Both the position numbers and the translations under genes were made by a program. DNA of 64,000 bases, taken from the NCBI RefSeq assembly GCF_010983895.1, contig NZ_CP048836.1:3968001-4032000 (forward strand). The letters are read 5' to 3'. Below are positions 63,472 to 64,000 of the stretch, piece by piece. The stretch comes from Nitrogeniibacter mangrovi (GTDB lineage: Bacteria; Pseudomonadota; Gammaproteobacteria; Burkholderiales; Rhodocyclaceae). The first letter of the stretch is position 1. Each line of letters begins with the position of its first letter. The notes below the pieces were generated by a model. That model was not told the origin of the DNA and did no database searches. It was given only the letters and a program-made list of their open reading frames with translations.

Positions 63472-64000
63472 TTACCGTTTGATTTCAGCCTTTTGACGCG
63501 ACACCCGGGTCACCGCGGGCTGAACCCGCACATGGCGGATGACGCGGGCCAGGTGCTTGCGGTCGGCCACCTCGATGTTGAAGGTGAGCACCGTGTAGGG
63601 CGCCTGCTCCGAATCCATGGTCACGTTGAGGATGTTGGCTTCGGCCTCGGAGATGGCCGAAGCCACCTTGGCGAGCACGCCGCGGTTGTCGATGGTCACC
63701 ACCCGGATCGCCACTTCGAACAGGCGGTCGTCCACCGGCTCCCAGCCCACGTCGATCCAGCGCCCGCGATCGCCGCGCAGGCGCGACACCGCCGGGCAGT
63801 CGTGCACATGCACCTCCAGGCCCTGGCCCTTGCGCACCGCGGCGATGATCTCGTCGCCGGGGATCGGGTGACAGCAGCGCGCCAGCTGCACCGCTGCGCC
63901 CTCGGAGCCGCGGATGAGCACCGCGCCGGCCGGCTTGGGCTTGATCACGTCGGGGCGCCCCGACTCCATGTCCTGGGCCTCGGCCAGCCGCCGCGCCACG
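63472..64000 (-). CDS. RelA/SpoT-family (p)ppGpp synthetase/hydrolase, 3' end
   Basis: Only the last 176 or so residues are in the window. They contain the zinc-finger-like/CC region (VQLARCCHPIPGDEI, VHVHDCPAVSRL) and a C-terminal ACT domain (FEVAIRVVTIDNRGVLAKVA, ISEAEANILNVTM). These sense amino acid status and control the N-terminal synthetase and hydrolase domains, which lie beyond the right edge. SpoT/Rel and RelA cannot be told apart from this part. Confidence 0.88.
   Translation of the reverse strand, partial: VARRLAEAQDMESGRPDVIKPKPAGAVLIRGSEGAAVQLARCCHPIPGDEIIAAVRKGQGLEVHVHDCPAVSRLRGDRGRWIDVGWEPVDDRLFEVAIRVVTIDNRGVLAKVASAISEAEANILNVTMDSEQAPYTVLTFNIEVADRKHLARVIRHVRVQPAVTRVSRQKAEIKR

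Overview
The window is high-GC chromosomal DNA that looks like a betaproteobacterium of the Rhodocyclales type (Thauera/Azoarcus/Denitromonas-like). This is inferred from gene content: a napFDAGHBC nitrate reductase operon, a full ccm cytochrome c maturation operon, glnK-amtB, metX-metW, a DUF3460 gene, regulatory PTS genes without a permease, and a dedicated class GN sortase system. No rRNA or tRNA gene was seen.

Positions 1-10472 are an accessory island of lower GC. They hold two copies of one IS3-family (IS407-like) element, the left copy apparently inserted into the right one. Next come a SUKH-type immunity gene, a 2013-aa secreted RHS protein with an HNH/EndoVII-like C-terminal toxin module, a 71-aa secreted protein carrying little more than one YD repeat, and a small HTH regulator. 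The island ends inside comM, which keeps only its N-terminal part.

Positions 10473-29376 are core genome: ubiK-dusA-comM; a porin-glnK-amtB operon behind NtrC-like sites and a sigma-54-like promoter; cbpA-cbpM; thrH-purU; metX-metW behind a SAM-II-like riboswitch with its own terminator; EIIA-HPr-EI with apbE; yjgN and an M48 protease; and gshA-(small membrane gene)-gshB.

Positions 29704-36358 hold a proteobacterial dedicated sortase system: sensor kinase, response regulator, VIT/VWA target protein and class GN sortase. Between kinase and regulator lies an undescribed tail-anchored protein made of two related repeats. Then follow a phospholipase D-like lipoprotein, a DJ-1/PfpI protein, an RHH protein and an ATP-grasp/alpha-E pair.

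Positions 42562-49975 are ccmABCDEFGHI on the minus strand, with a duplicated C-terminal domain in CcmI. Then come a diguanylate cyclase, an AraC / outer-membrane protein / MetX-like hydrolase trio, and the nap operon behind an FNR-like box. The cytochrome c maturation and nap genes fit together, because NapB and NapC need six covalent haems between them. The right edge has an exonuclease/GIY-YIG protein, DUF3460 and the 3' end of relA/spoT.

Three genes (comM, the tail-anchored repeat protein, the sortase target) are each out of frame by one missing C in a C run. This pattern could reflect homopolymer errors in the sequence rather than three real mutations.
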